64,000 nucleotides of DNA from positions 186,001 through 250,000 of the forward strand of contig CM017573.1 of assembly GCA_007844125.1 (NCBI GenBank), given 5' to 3'. The position numbers and the translations under genes are program-made. Under the pieces are notes generated by a model. It had not been told where the DNA came from. It searched no databases and worked only from the letters and a program-made list of their open reading frames with translations. Shown here one piece after another: positions 54,203 through 64,000 of the stretch (positions are counted from its first letter, which is position 1; every line of letters begins with the position of its first letter). The stretch comes from Sinonovacula constricta. Taxonomy: Eukaryota; Mollusca; Bivalvia; Cardiida; Solecurtidae.

Positions 54203-55617
54203 ACAAAGTTAAAGCGTTGGCCGGAGTTGAAAGTTTTGAAACCAAGAGCACTTGAGCATTCAAGAGCAAAGTTGGCATCAAAAGAAGTTGTCGCTAATTA
54301 CTTTCCAAACTTGAAAGAGACTTTAGAAAAACTTGATTTAAAAGATAAGCCCCACCTAATTTTCAACATTGATGAAAAGGGTATATCAGTAGACCACAGG
54401 CTTCCATTTGTTGTTGCGGGCTCTAATTCTGGCCCCCAGCTGTGACATCAGGTAAAGGACAGACTACAACTATCTTGGGTTGTGGTAGTGCTACAGGACA
54501 GAGTATACCATCATTTTTTGTATTTGCTATTCAAAGAATGAGACCTGACCTGTTAGATGGAGCTTCCCCTGGTGCAGACGGAATTGTTAGTGAGTCTGGC
54601 TGGTCAAATGGTGCCATCTTCAGACACTACATAGAACACAATTTTCTAAAATATGTCCCTGGCAGAAGTGGTCAAAAGCTTTTACTGATATTAAATGGTC
54701 ACAAGTCCCATGTCTCAGTAGGTCTTGCAGAATGGGCACTGGAGCATGATCTGATCTTGTTTATTTTGCCACCCCATTGTAGCCATATTCTTAAACCTAT
54801 GGACCTTGGTTGTTTTGGTCCGTTCCAGCATATTTACAATGGTCAATGTCACAAGCTCATGCGAGAAACATCAGAAGTAATTACACGCTATAACATCTGC
54901 GAGGTTGCTTGCCGTGCTTACACAAAAGCTTTGTCGACAGAAAATATCCAGTTTGCCTTTCGTCATGCTGGAATTTTGCCACTGAACCCGGATGCCATAT
55001 CAGCGCCTCTTCTTGTTCTTGCTGAAGTATTTCAGATACCAGAGTCAGATGATGCAGACAGTCAAGCAACAGTTGAGGGTGAAGTTAATATTTCAGAGAC
55101 TGAAGCTGCTTCTGACATGTTTGTAAAGAAACAGAAAAAACTGAAGAAAATTAAAAGTAAAAATAAATCAAAGCTAAGAAACACAATGAGCAAACTGGTT
55201 GCCGGAAAAAAAGATTTCGAAGGAAGTTGTTGAGAAAATGAACGTTCGTGTTCATAATCAGAAACAAAAAACAGGTTCATCCGAGGTCAAGAAAGATGGT
55301 GAACAATTATCAAAAAAACAAAGCCAGTTATCACTGCACTTAGGCCAGGTCCATCAAATTACAGTCGAATCACTGACAGCAGTGAAGAAGACATTAGTGA
55401 AATTGATGAGAGTGAGTTATGCTGCCAGTGCAGGAAATACACTCCTGATGATGTTTACCAAAGTATATCAATAATATTTGTGAAGTGGGGACAGTGTGAC
55501 CATATCATCAGGGGCAGGAGTTGTAACCACTGGGTCCATCTGTCCTATTGCTCACCTGTCAAAGTGTTCAGAAGAGGTGACAACTTCCTTTGTCCCTGCT
55601 GTCAAAACGAAGAGTAA
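54203..55617 (+). pseudogene. Pogo/Tigger-type DDE transposase with C-terminal PHD-like finger, inactivated
   Basis: The first frame starts mid-protein at LKRWPELKVLKPRALEHSRA, the linker before the DDE domain. FNIDEKGIS (first catalytic Asp) follows. A one-base loss near 54,436 shifts frame into TSGKGQTTTILGCGSATGQS. LLILNGHKSH has Asn where the family has the second catalytic Asp. LPPHCSHILKPMDLGCFGP keeps the third. Further shifts occur at A-runs near 55,207 and 55,315. The tail reads ELCCQCRKYTPDD ... SCNHWVHLSYC ... NFLCPCCQNEE then TAA, a cysteine/histidine pattern like a PHD finger. The N-terminal HTH/CENP-B DNA-binding part is missing. A DNA transposon or a domesticated gene derived from one, now dead. 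Confidence 0.85.
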
Positions 55618-55759
55618 AAGAACTATTTTAGAACAATAATGGATCTTAAAATATCTGTTAAAAGTATTAAAAAGTTACTGTTAAAAATAGACATTCATTG
55701 ACAATGGGCAGAAACCCATTATTTTCTTTATAATTGGCCTAATATTGACCGTTTCAACT

Positions 55760-55915
55760 GAGCGCGCGCAGTGACGTCACCGGAATCAAGTCCACTCAAA
55801 ATGGACGATTGTTGTTGACATTGCAGTTAACTTTCGATTTAATTACAGAATGTTTCGTGTGTTCTAAGGAAATAAATCGAATGAACTGAATTGAAAAGGA
55901 AGTTATTTACACAGG
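55760..55915 (+). promoter_or_regulatory. CRE-containing promoter-like block with a strong splice donor
   Basis: GAGCGCGCGCAGTGACGTCA provides a GC-rich CRE. About 140 nt downstream ACACAG|GTAAGAAC is a near-ideal donor. It could be the promoter and first exon of a transcript running right, but no downstream exon was found. Confidence 0.35.
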
Positions 55916-56059
55916 TAAGAACGTGGTTAAATTCTAATTTTAGACATATTGGAGATGTTTATTACTGCATTTACTTAACTATATATTTGAATGAGTTTGT
56001 AAGTTTGTAGTTAAATACATACATATAATATCTTTGTTCAAATCCTGAAACAATGTTTG

Positions 56060-56289
56060 TTTTGTTTTTGAAGTACATCGCAGCGACCAATTGTGGTCAT
56101 TATAGCGACGTCTATCTATTTTTGCGGAGGAAGACCTCAAACAAATATCTGGGTAGAACCACCGGCGCACCACAGGTCAGCTGGAAGACATTAAGTCTTT
56201 CGCCCCAAAACGGGACTCGAACCCACGCGGCGAGAAGCTAAGCGGTGAGAGGGGTTACAAGTACTATACCACTATGCTACAGGCGGCCC
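56060..56289 (-). mobile_element. tRNA-derived SINE, family A, best copy
   Basis: Minus strand: GGGCCGCCTGTAGCATAGTGG (box A TAGCATAGTGG), then GGGTTCGAGTCCCG (box B), about 35-40 nt apart. The conserved core follows (GTCTTCCAGCTGACCTGTGG, GGTTCTACCCAGATATTTG). This copy defines family A for the other fragments. Confidence 0.85.
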
Positions 56290-56808
56290 TTGAAATTATG
56301 TTGTGGATTTGTATTTAACTATGCATGCTGTTGTTTAAGATCCAAGATTTATTATGTTTAATTGTACTATTTTAAAAAACTGAAATCATCTGTGTGTGTG
56401 TAGTTAACACTTTAGCTATTCGTTTAATACACTGATTTTTAAAAAATAACTGTATGTATTTCTTTCATAATCTGAAATTTTCTTTAATGTTCAAGTTAGC
56501 TCTGTTTTTCTCTTTTTACGATGGTTTAAATCAAGCAACAAACAGATTTGCATAACACAGATTTAATCAAACAAAACAATCGATAGTTTATCACAGAAAT
56601 GTTTATATAACAAAGCTATAAAGGACATACATATACGAAGAATCCGTGACACAGCCGGTCGTACACGTAAAAGCTAGGTATTTTTTACACACAGTTTTGT
56701 TAAATGATTACTGCCTTGCATATTTTACAAGTTATATTACGTTTATGATTTGCAGCTCCTAAATTGACCAACAAATAAGCTTTCTAGTATTTATTTAACC
56801 ACGAACCA

Positions 56809-57240
56809 TTTGAAGGTTTATCCAACAGTTTGGATCCCATGATTGTTTCTTTCAGACATAAAACAAATTATTGTTACATAAAGAGATCCCGCGAAATGCT
56901 GCTTAATGATGTCCAACATCTAACTGAAATGTGAAACGTAACACTCCACTGGTCATTACAAACATGTATTTCCTATCTGAGCCACGCTGCACCGTTAGCT
57001 ATTTTAAACAAAGAAAACCACGTGACAACTTACTTTTGAAATCAAGATACATGAATATCATTTTGCGGGTAATTTGTTGTGACGTCAATATCTATTTTTA
57101 CCAGAAATCCCTATTATGCTAATTCATAGATTTGGAAAGAAGTTACAACTAAAGCTATTTTTCATGATTTGTACAGTGTAACAATTGCGGAAGTGTTTTA
57201 AATTGTCTTTGCTCAAACGTTTGTATCAGTAATGTTTGTT
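56809..57240 (+). mobile_element. MITE-like family M, right end lost
   Basis: Starts TTTGAAGGTTTATCCAACAG and keeps TATTTCCTATCTGAGCCACG, ACCACGTGACAACTTACTTT and GTGACGTCAATATCTATTTT. The right terminus is not recognisable. Confidence 0.65.
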
Positions 57241-57689
57241 AATTTATCGTATAAGAACATTCCAATATACAATTATGTTACAAATGTAAGGGTAGATTTA
57301 CTATTCCGTTATTAACACGATCTACATCTTACTTTACACATTGTAACAAATATTTATGTAAAAGTACAACAGTATTTCTACATATAACATATGCAGATAT
57401 GTATCTCAATCATCAATATAATAAGATAAAATAACACGTTATCTAAACTTTAGATCAAGTTTAAATCAGCAGTTTACATGTGTTCTTACGTAAACAAAGA
57501 TAATCTCTTACTAAGGAAAATATAAAAGGCCCTATTAGAATTACCACACTCATTATAATTTAACTACATGTACCACCAGACAAAGGACACATGCATACGT
57601 AAACGCAAACGTGACAAAAACACTGAAAAGAGACAGATACAGAGAAACAAGAGCACTGCAAGGCGGAGCTAAATACGCCAGTCAATAGA

Positions 57690-59080
57690 GCAATATGACA
57701 CAAACTGCTGAGCACTCTTGTGCAATGCAGTATTGCAAAAGGTTTAAAAGGCACTCTGGGTTATTGAAAGAAAAACTGAAATTAAATTAGAATAACATAA
57801 AACAAGAAATGTCTTTAAAAAGACAAACGGCGTCGGATTAAAAAAAAAGGAAAAACAAGAAATTTCTTTTAAAAGTCTATGCGGCATTTGTGAAGCATTA
57901 ACTTACACATTTTTATCGTGTTTATGTTTCTATTGAATATAAATTTGTGAGAAGAATGGCATGAAAATGGTGTACATTTTTAAACTAGTCGCTCGCTCCA
58001 TCTGCGCCTCATAATTCTCACGTAATAGGCACTTAAAGTTACGAAGTAGTTAGATCGTGCCGGAAGTGAACGGTCTGCTTTGCGGCATATGACAGAGATG
58101 ATGTTTAAACAAATGTAGGATCAAGTGACATTTTATGCACTATATACAATAATACTGTAGGAAATGGGGTACATTGGTAAACTGGAAAGAGTAGGTAGGT
58201 CCTTTATAGTCGGAATTCTTGGACTTTTGTAGATTATGCAGTTACAAACGGTGAAATTTCTTTTGCACAAATATAAGCTAAAAATCCATTTAAATACTTA
58301 TAGAGATTTGTTATTTAAAAAAGAAAATGGAAGTGTTTGTTGATGATGGTTAACTTGAAAGTTAAAGAAGTCAACATACACTCCAAAAAGAACAAGCATA
58401 AAAACCGAGTAAAACAAATGAAAGGACCTACTTGCATTTAGGGGTTATTCAGGGGAGACTATTCATTAATGTCACTCATTGATATAGACTTGTTTATGAC
58501 TTAAATACCTGTATAAATAACTATTTATCGCCACCCCGAGGACGTTTATTAGAAACACTACGGTATATGATGCTATTAGGAATTTCTACCAATGGGAATC
58601 GCTCTGATATTCATTCAGGCTAGCCTTGAGTCAGCATTTGTAAGTAGGTCAAAAGTGAGGTTAGACAGCTACGCCGAATAAAATCTGCCCAACTGCAGTG
58701 CACTGTTGTGCAATGCACTCTGGTATGATTGTGGACTGCAATCTGGGTAATTGAAAAAGAACAAAGGGCAATAACATCAAATATACCGAAATTTGCATGA
58801 GAGTAATGGCATTTGTGTAGAAAGGGGCATTACTCATAAATAAGATTCTTGTGCACTTCACTCTGTTTCAATAACATCTATCCACCTTTCATAATGTAGG
58901 AGTATGGTCCAGACAAACATCAAGTATGAAAATTGAACTAAGGGTAATAACTCCAAAATCATGAAGTGTACATTGACGGTTCTTATGCACTGCATTCAGT
59001 CTAAATGAGATATATCCACCTGCGAAGTTTCAACACTGGTTGTCTGCCCTTAAACGGTCGACCGCCTCCATTGTTGCTTG
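57690..59080. repeat. Diffuse dispersed-repeat region
   Basis: Segments at about 57,705-57,780 and 58,690-58,780 share GTGCAATGCA, CACTCTGG and GGGTTATTGAAAGAA/GGGTAATTGAAAAAGAA. 58,860-59,040 repeats ACTAAGGGTAATAAC-type and TGCACT.CATTC words. Ends cannot be fixed. Repeat R3 copy 2 (minus strand) lies at 58,270-58,455. Confidence 0.45.
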
Positions 59081-59122
59081 TACATTGACTTATGAATAAT
59101 GTACTAAAAAAATTACATCCTG

Positions 59123-60621
59123 TTAGTTCAATGGTTCCTGTTCTTCCCGCTTGTTTTCATTTGGCATGTTTGAATGTCTCCAAGCTTCAGCTCCTGTAAC
59201 AAGCAAATATAACAAATAAGCAACTCTACATGTAGGTTATTGTCTCAGTGAAATACCAGGAAAAGTCGAATGGTAAAGTCAACATAGGCTAGCGCCTAGG
59301 TACCAATCTCGAGATGACAGTATATGCTGTCACCCTTCAAGACGAACATGATATTTATATAGTGATATCTGTTTATAACACGAAATTGTGAACACATAAT
59401 TAACGACATTCATGAGAGATCTAGAATTTTTTAAAGAAAAAATAAACAGTGATGAAATTTTGACTTCATAAAGATGCAACAATGTCACGTGAAATAAAAA
59501 TTCAATGTGGCAGTTTGACTGAAAACGACTAGGTCGATTTCATTAATAGCAAACAAATAATGGGATGTACGCATTAACGAAATAATGACATTGAACGCTT
59601 CCACGGCGACACATGTAATTTTATCACAAAGATGTTTTTCCATGAAGATTGATAAAACCCACAATAGTTGGTATAGCGACATTGCACTTGCAAACACTTA
59701 AAACCAATATGTAGGTCTGTCATGAATCATTAAACCTATCTGAAGTTTGCACACTTTCCCTTCTTATCAACAATTGGAAGATTTCTATATTGTACTCGTT
59801 TATTATTCATGTTTGTTATCATTGTGTATATTGTACTTTTCTGAAAATTAGGATATGAATGTGCATGCTACCTAGAATGTCGAGCTTTGTTCAAGGATGG
59901 ATCCAAGGAAGAGGGGATGCACCCCCCACCAACCAGGAAAAAGAGTTGTGAAAACACATATATCAACTCTTTAAAAAGTACTAAGTATATTTTGTTTGTT
60001 GACTGTTTATGTCGAAGATTTTTAGTATTTACTTTGATAAAGTTGAATGGATTTTGATTCATACGCCCTCTCTCCCACCAACATTTTCTGGATCCGCCCC
60101 TGGCTGTGTTCGGTTTCTAGTTGGTCTTGCTTTAAAAGCTGTACAGGAATTGACGTATTTCCTCCATGAATTACACATTTTAAATATTTAGTGCTTTAAA
60201 TAAAGTGATACTTCTCAGCGTGAATAGGCATATTAACCGGAAAGTGCATCTATTGAGAGCTATTTTATCAGTCAATGGCACTTACAATGATCGTTACTGA
60301 TGTAAAGAGAAATAAATATTTCAAGAAATAAAGTTAAACCCTACCAGAACCCATCGTTCCAAGCCTTAGCTCAGCCATGTCTCTAAATTGCTCTCCTCGC
60401 TGATTGGATCGCTGATTGGGTCGCCCTTTACGCAAGAATATAAAAATCACAAACACAAGGATCAAAACAAACAGCACTGTTGCAACAATAATCCCCGCAA
60501 TGAGATCAGAATTATCCTTCGGTGGCGGATGCTGTGTACTTGTTGACATTGTCATTGGTTCTGTTCTGTTCTGTTCTGCCATTTGAAGGTCGGTTTCGAA
60601 CGTTGTTTCGTTTAGCATCAT
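59123..60621 (-). CDS. Small single-pass membrane protein, 115 residues, two exons
   Basis: Exon 1 is 60,621-60,345 and exon 2 is 59,193-59,123, with an intron of 1,151 bp. The donor is TTCTG|GTAGGG and the acceptor is GCTTGTTACAG|GAG. Phase 1 joins exactly into MGSGAEAWRHSNMPNE and ends EEQEPLN then TAA. Order: an extracellular-type N terminus of about 40 residues without a signal peptide, two N-glycosylation sequons (NET, NRT) and a Pro run (HPPPKD); one transmembrane helix (LIAGIIVATVLFVLILVFVI plus FIFL); then a basic juxtamembrane RKGRPNQRSNQR and a polar tail of about 45 residues. A type III or signal-anchor topology is likely. ATG ATG at 60,621 is the start; an upstream exon cannot be excluded. 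Family not recognised. Confidence 0.7.
59889..60106. mobile_element. Short inverted-repeat element in the intron of the membrane-protein gene
   Basis: The left side has CAAGGATGGATCCAAGG. The right side ends TTTTCTGGATCCGCCCCTGG, the inverted relative. Both sides also carry CCCACCAAC or its equivalent. It looks like a MITE of about 218 bp with degenerate termini. Confidence 0.45.
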
Positions 60622-60639
60622 GATTTTGATTTTTTTTTC

Positions 60640-61185
60640 ACAAATCAGCGAAAGTCCTTCTGTCCTTTGATCAAAAGGACCAAGAAAATTACAGATTACT
60701 GGTTATTGAACTCGTCTTATCGTAAACAGTTTTTACCCGACTTTTAACAATAAAATCCACACGAGCACATGTTCTTTTGTATCTGTAAATGCATTCAAAT
60801 GCCGTTCTCGGTGTATAAATACTACTTTGTAAAACGTAATAAATCACTGTAAATATTTTTAGACACACTTTGGATTTTCAGTTGCGTCAAATAGAAACGA
60901 AAATAGATTAAAGAAGGAAACCAAAATTAAATTCGTGCAAAACGGGAACTTAATGGAAGGTCTATTTTGACCTGTATATTTTGTATTTTCTTTTTGATTG
61001 TTGTGCGCCCGGATGTCGCTATACTAAACAGGATCGATCGATACAAGTACAAGTCGATACAAGTATCTTCCACACGAACATCCTGCTGTTAATTTTAGGT
61101 TAAGGTAAAGCGTGCATTCTCATTCCATTGATTTAGCACGCGAAAACTTTAACATTTTTATTTATTCCTAGTTATTATGTTACAG
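60640..61185. other. Upstream region of the membrane-protein gene
   Basis: No clear TATA box or exon seen. CGATCGATACAAGTACAAGT and CGATACAAGTATCTTCC near 61,030-61,070 form short direct repeats. Confidence 0.45.
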
Positions 61186-61189
61186 AAAA

Positions 61190-61985
61190 GAAAATCGAAG
61201 CGCTAAAGAGCATTGTTTGGGCGGTGTACGTTTTACCCTGCAATCAATTAAAGGTATGCAAATAATGGCCCCTTTAAATTATTCCGTGGTAAATTGATTG
61301 GAAAGCAGGCAAGTATTCAGCAGCAAAACAACTACCTCTTCTAAATGTAGATTATACATTGGGGTAAAAGCTAAAAAAAAAACAATAACTAACATCCGAT
61401 TATTGAAACCATTATATTAAACATAATGTACAATGATTTCCATGATTGTATTTTAACTAAACCTATGTCAAACAATAACTGCTCATAAGTGCTACGGGAT
61501 GTGACCAAAATACACTGAGTTAAAAATTCCCAGTGTATTACTTGGACAGTAGAACACCTATAGTAAACTAGATTGATTTATTTCGACACTACAAATCTGT
61601 GATCTAAATCTAAATCACAATTACTAACCTGGTATAGAGCCCATAGAAGGGAGCGAGGCCCCGCGCGGAAAATCGCAAAAATCTCAGCCTAGTACATGTA
61701 TATAATGCATAACCAGTGAAACACTCATTCTTTTAACACTTTTCTTCGACCTCTAAAGTCACTGAGCGATATTCATGCGCAACATTGATCATTCATAAAT
61801 CTGCTTTTCATACGCAATATAATAACTTAAACATCTAATGTTAACAGGTAACAATATTAATGTTTACATTTGACGTATGCATGGACTCAATTCAAGAGGC
61901 AAGTCCCATTGACATGCATATTTATTTTCGTCGACGTAAACTTTTTCCATAAGGACTGACCGCAGGGTTGTCAAGGTCATTCGTG
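61190..61985 (+). repeat. Dispersed repeat R2, copy 2
   Basis: Same orientation and word order as 37,395-37,870, with about 300 bp of extra sequence in the middle. Confidence 0.55.
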
Positions 61986-61989
61986 CTTC

Positions 61990-63270
61990 TGAAATTCACC
62001 TTTTTGAGAACAGTTATAATAAGACAATAAAATTGCAATTAAAATTACATACAAATAATTCGATATGATAGTGTTAATCATGCACAAATAATTACCATGC
62101 TGAAATGTAAATTACCATATTCCAATACAAACATCAAGTACCTCTTAACATCCAATCGGTTAGACCGCCGACGGAAACAGAATGTACCGTATTTCCTATC
62201 GAAATAATTAATAAATACTTATAATAGATCAATCCAAACATATCATACCCATAAATATTCATATGTAGACCTGTTTTTGTTGTTTGTTTCTTCTTGTTTC
62301 TTCTTTGTTTTTGTACACTGCATAGACTGTAGTTTTTATATAGGATATCCCTCTCTCGCGTGTTAGCATCTTTGTAAAGAAGTAAATGAATAAACGCTTC
62401 TTGATTGGTTAAAATCAACTTGTTTTGAACGGTCAAATTTTTACCGAGATGCCCGCCATAAGTGATATCAGAGAAGTCATGTGACATTCTACTATGACGG
62501 CCTTAATAAACCGATTTTAGCATTTTTATACGTGTACATCTTTGTTAAACTGCAACAAATAAAGACAAAAATGTGGAGGATTTTGTTCGCATTAGCAATT
62601 TAGAATATGAGATTTAGAATGCTGTAGAAAATTCTGCAGGAGGATTTTGTTGTTGTATTTTAACTAAGTATGGAATGACTTAGGGTTAATTATATTAAAA
62701 ACTGTTGTATATTTATACATGATCCAATTTCTCCCAAAGTTAGTAGTGTGTATAGTTTACAGCAACGTCCGAGTGGCTGGATTAACATTAATCTTCAGTA
62801 TGTGGTAAAAAAGTTACAATGACATAATATACCCACGCAATGTAAAAAATATTGTATAGTCTGATATAAAAAAAAACATACAAGGGTTTTATAAATCGTA
62901 AAAAAAGACTGTTGGTATGACATGTGTTATTGAGACAAAAACTTCAGGATTCTGACCTCTTACATTTTGCAGGATAAGCATTGTACAGTCCTGCACGGAC
63001 AGTGGCTGTCGTGCAAGCCACTGACTGGCGGACGGTCACGTGACAATACGATGGCGGTCTCCAATGATTTGAAAATGGCATTGTCAACATTGCGGTTCAC
63101 ACTAACGTAACTGGAAAGTCCAACCCAATCTGTGGAACGGTCCAGTCTTGTATGGTCCAAGGAGTGATTGATACCCAATTAACCAAGGACGTTGGTGTCC
63201 CTATTAGGACACGTAATTTGGCACAAAAGTTAAAATTGGCAATAAGCCGGTGATATGTAATTAATTAATT
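61990..63270. other. Non-coding, no feature recognised
   Basis: AT-rich. A 117-codon minus-strand frame at 62,134-62,487 has no borders or domain that would support it. Confidence 0.5.
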
Positions 63271-63274
63271 AACC

Positions 63275-64000
63275 ATGACGACGACACAAATTAACAAACA
63301 TAACAATCAAAGCAAAAAGGGTCTAGCTATCTTAAGTTGGAATGCCTGTGGTATCGTAGGAAAGTCATCAACTAAGCTTAATGGATTAAATCACTATATA
63401 AAAATATCCCACAAACGTAGATGTCCTGTGCATACAGGAAACGCATAAATCAAACAAATTAAAACTATCAAGGATTGTTGTACTATTGTACCTCACATCA
63501 CATCTCCTGAATATGTGTTGAGTGTATAAATAAACTTGTAATCTTGGGATTCCAGCAACCGGTCAAATAAAATAGACTCAATGGATGGGGTGGAACATGT
63601 ATTTACGTTTAGCAAGGAATACAATACATAGAAAATAAAGTAGACAATAGCACCCTTCTAGAAGCCACCTCCGTCACTATAGTAAGAACTCAATCAGGTC
63701 AACGTTATACAACATTTTTGCCCCTAATACAATAACCAACAAGTTAGAATATTATAGGAAATTATTAAATGATTGCAACGGCAAAAATAAAACAGAATGA
63801 GATTTTAATCAAAAACATCTATGCTGGAATCCAGATAATGATTTTAGATACGACGGCGAGGCCGACGATCTGCTCATATTCCTACAAATTGAAACTCTCT
63901 GAATATTAAATGATGGTAAAATAACAAGAATATCATCACGCCAAGACACGCGTGACACGCGTGACAGTGCTACAGACCTGGCGATCACCTCTTCTAATAT
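63275..64000 (+). pseudogene. Degenerate LINE, 5' endonuclease part, continues past the window
   Basis: ATG at 63,275 opens MTTTQINKHNNQSKKG, then LAILSWNACGIVGKS, the start of an APE-type endonuclease. A one-base shift near 63,405 moves to YPTNVDVLCIQETHKSNK (QET motif). Later IFAPNTITNKLEYYRKLLND, DFNQKHLCWNPDN preceded by a TGA in place of the usual Gly, and DLAITSSN at the end follow family order; a second TGA interrupts. The reverse transcriptase would lie beyond 64,000. This is a different family from the 39.6 kb LINE. Confidence 0.8.

Overview
This is animal nuclear DNA, AT-rich apart from its first 15 kb. It is dominated by non-coding sequence, small dispersed repeats and decayed transposons. 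Spliced exons with GT..AG borders, tRNA-derived SINEs, MITE-like elements and APE-type LINE remnants rule out a prokaryote. The repeat style and the LINE type (its proteins are often misnamed 'craniofacial development protein 2-like') suggest a mollusc, most likely a bivalve. That assignment is inference.

Positions 1-15,072 (minus strand) hold the main object: one uninterrupted reading frame of at least 5,024 codons. It begins with a clear signal peptide (MIRSINIAIVLLAITVGQG) and continues as roughly 690 copies of a 7- or 8-residue unit, APGTTTT or APGTTTTT, running off the left edge. It reads as a giant secreted, Thr/Pro-rich, mucin-like protein. The long plus-strand Val-rich and Cys/Ser/Trp-rich frames are shadows of this array. 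A TATA box and a possible 3' splice site lie just upstream of the ATG.

Positions 15.1-45.5 kb are mostly non-coding. They contain a 116-codon minus-strand exon candidate (15.7-16.1 kb), a 27-copy 42-bp minisatellite open in several frames (21.8-22.95 kb), a decayed CTGC-type array (23.7-24.5 kb), a CA/CG array, a perfect 55-bp inverted repeat, several SINE and MITE families, and a broken LINE (39.6-41.5 kb).

Positions 45.5-56 kb form a structured block. A CRE/TATA promoter-like module occurs at 45.55 kb and again at the centre (50.8 kb) of a large imperfect inverted repeat whose arms are about 3 kb each. The arms carry two mirrored, decayed copies of a spliced gene with a THAP-like zinc-finger fragment. 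Just right of it is a broken pogo/Tigger-type transposase gene with a PHD-like finger and a lost catalytic Asp.

Positions 56-64 kb contain more SINE and MITE copies, a convincing two-exon minus-strand gene for a 115-residue single-pass membrane protein (59.1-60.6 kb), and the 5' endonuclease part of a degenerate LINE entering the right edge. No operon-like or pathway-level cooperation among genes is visible.
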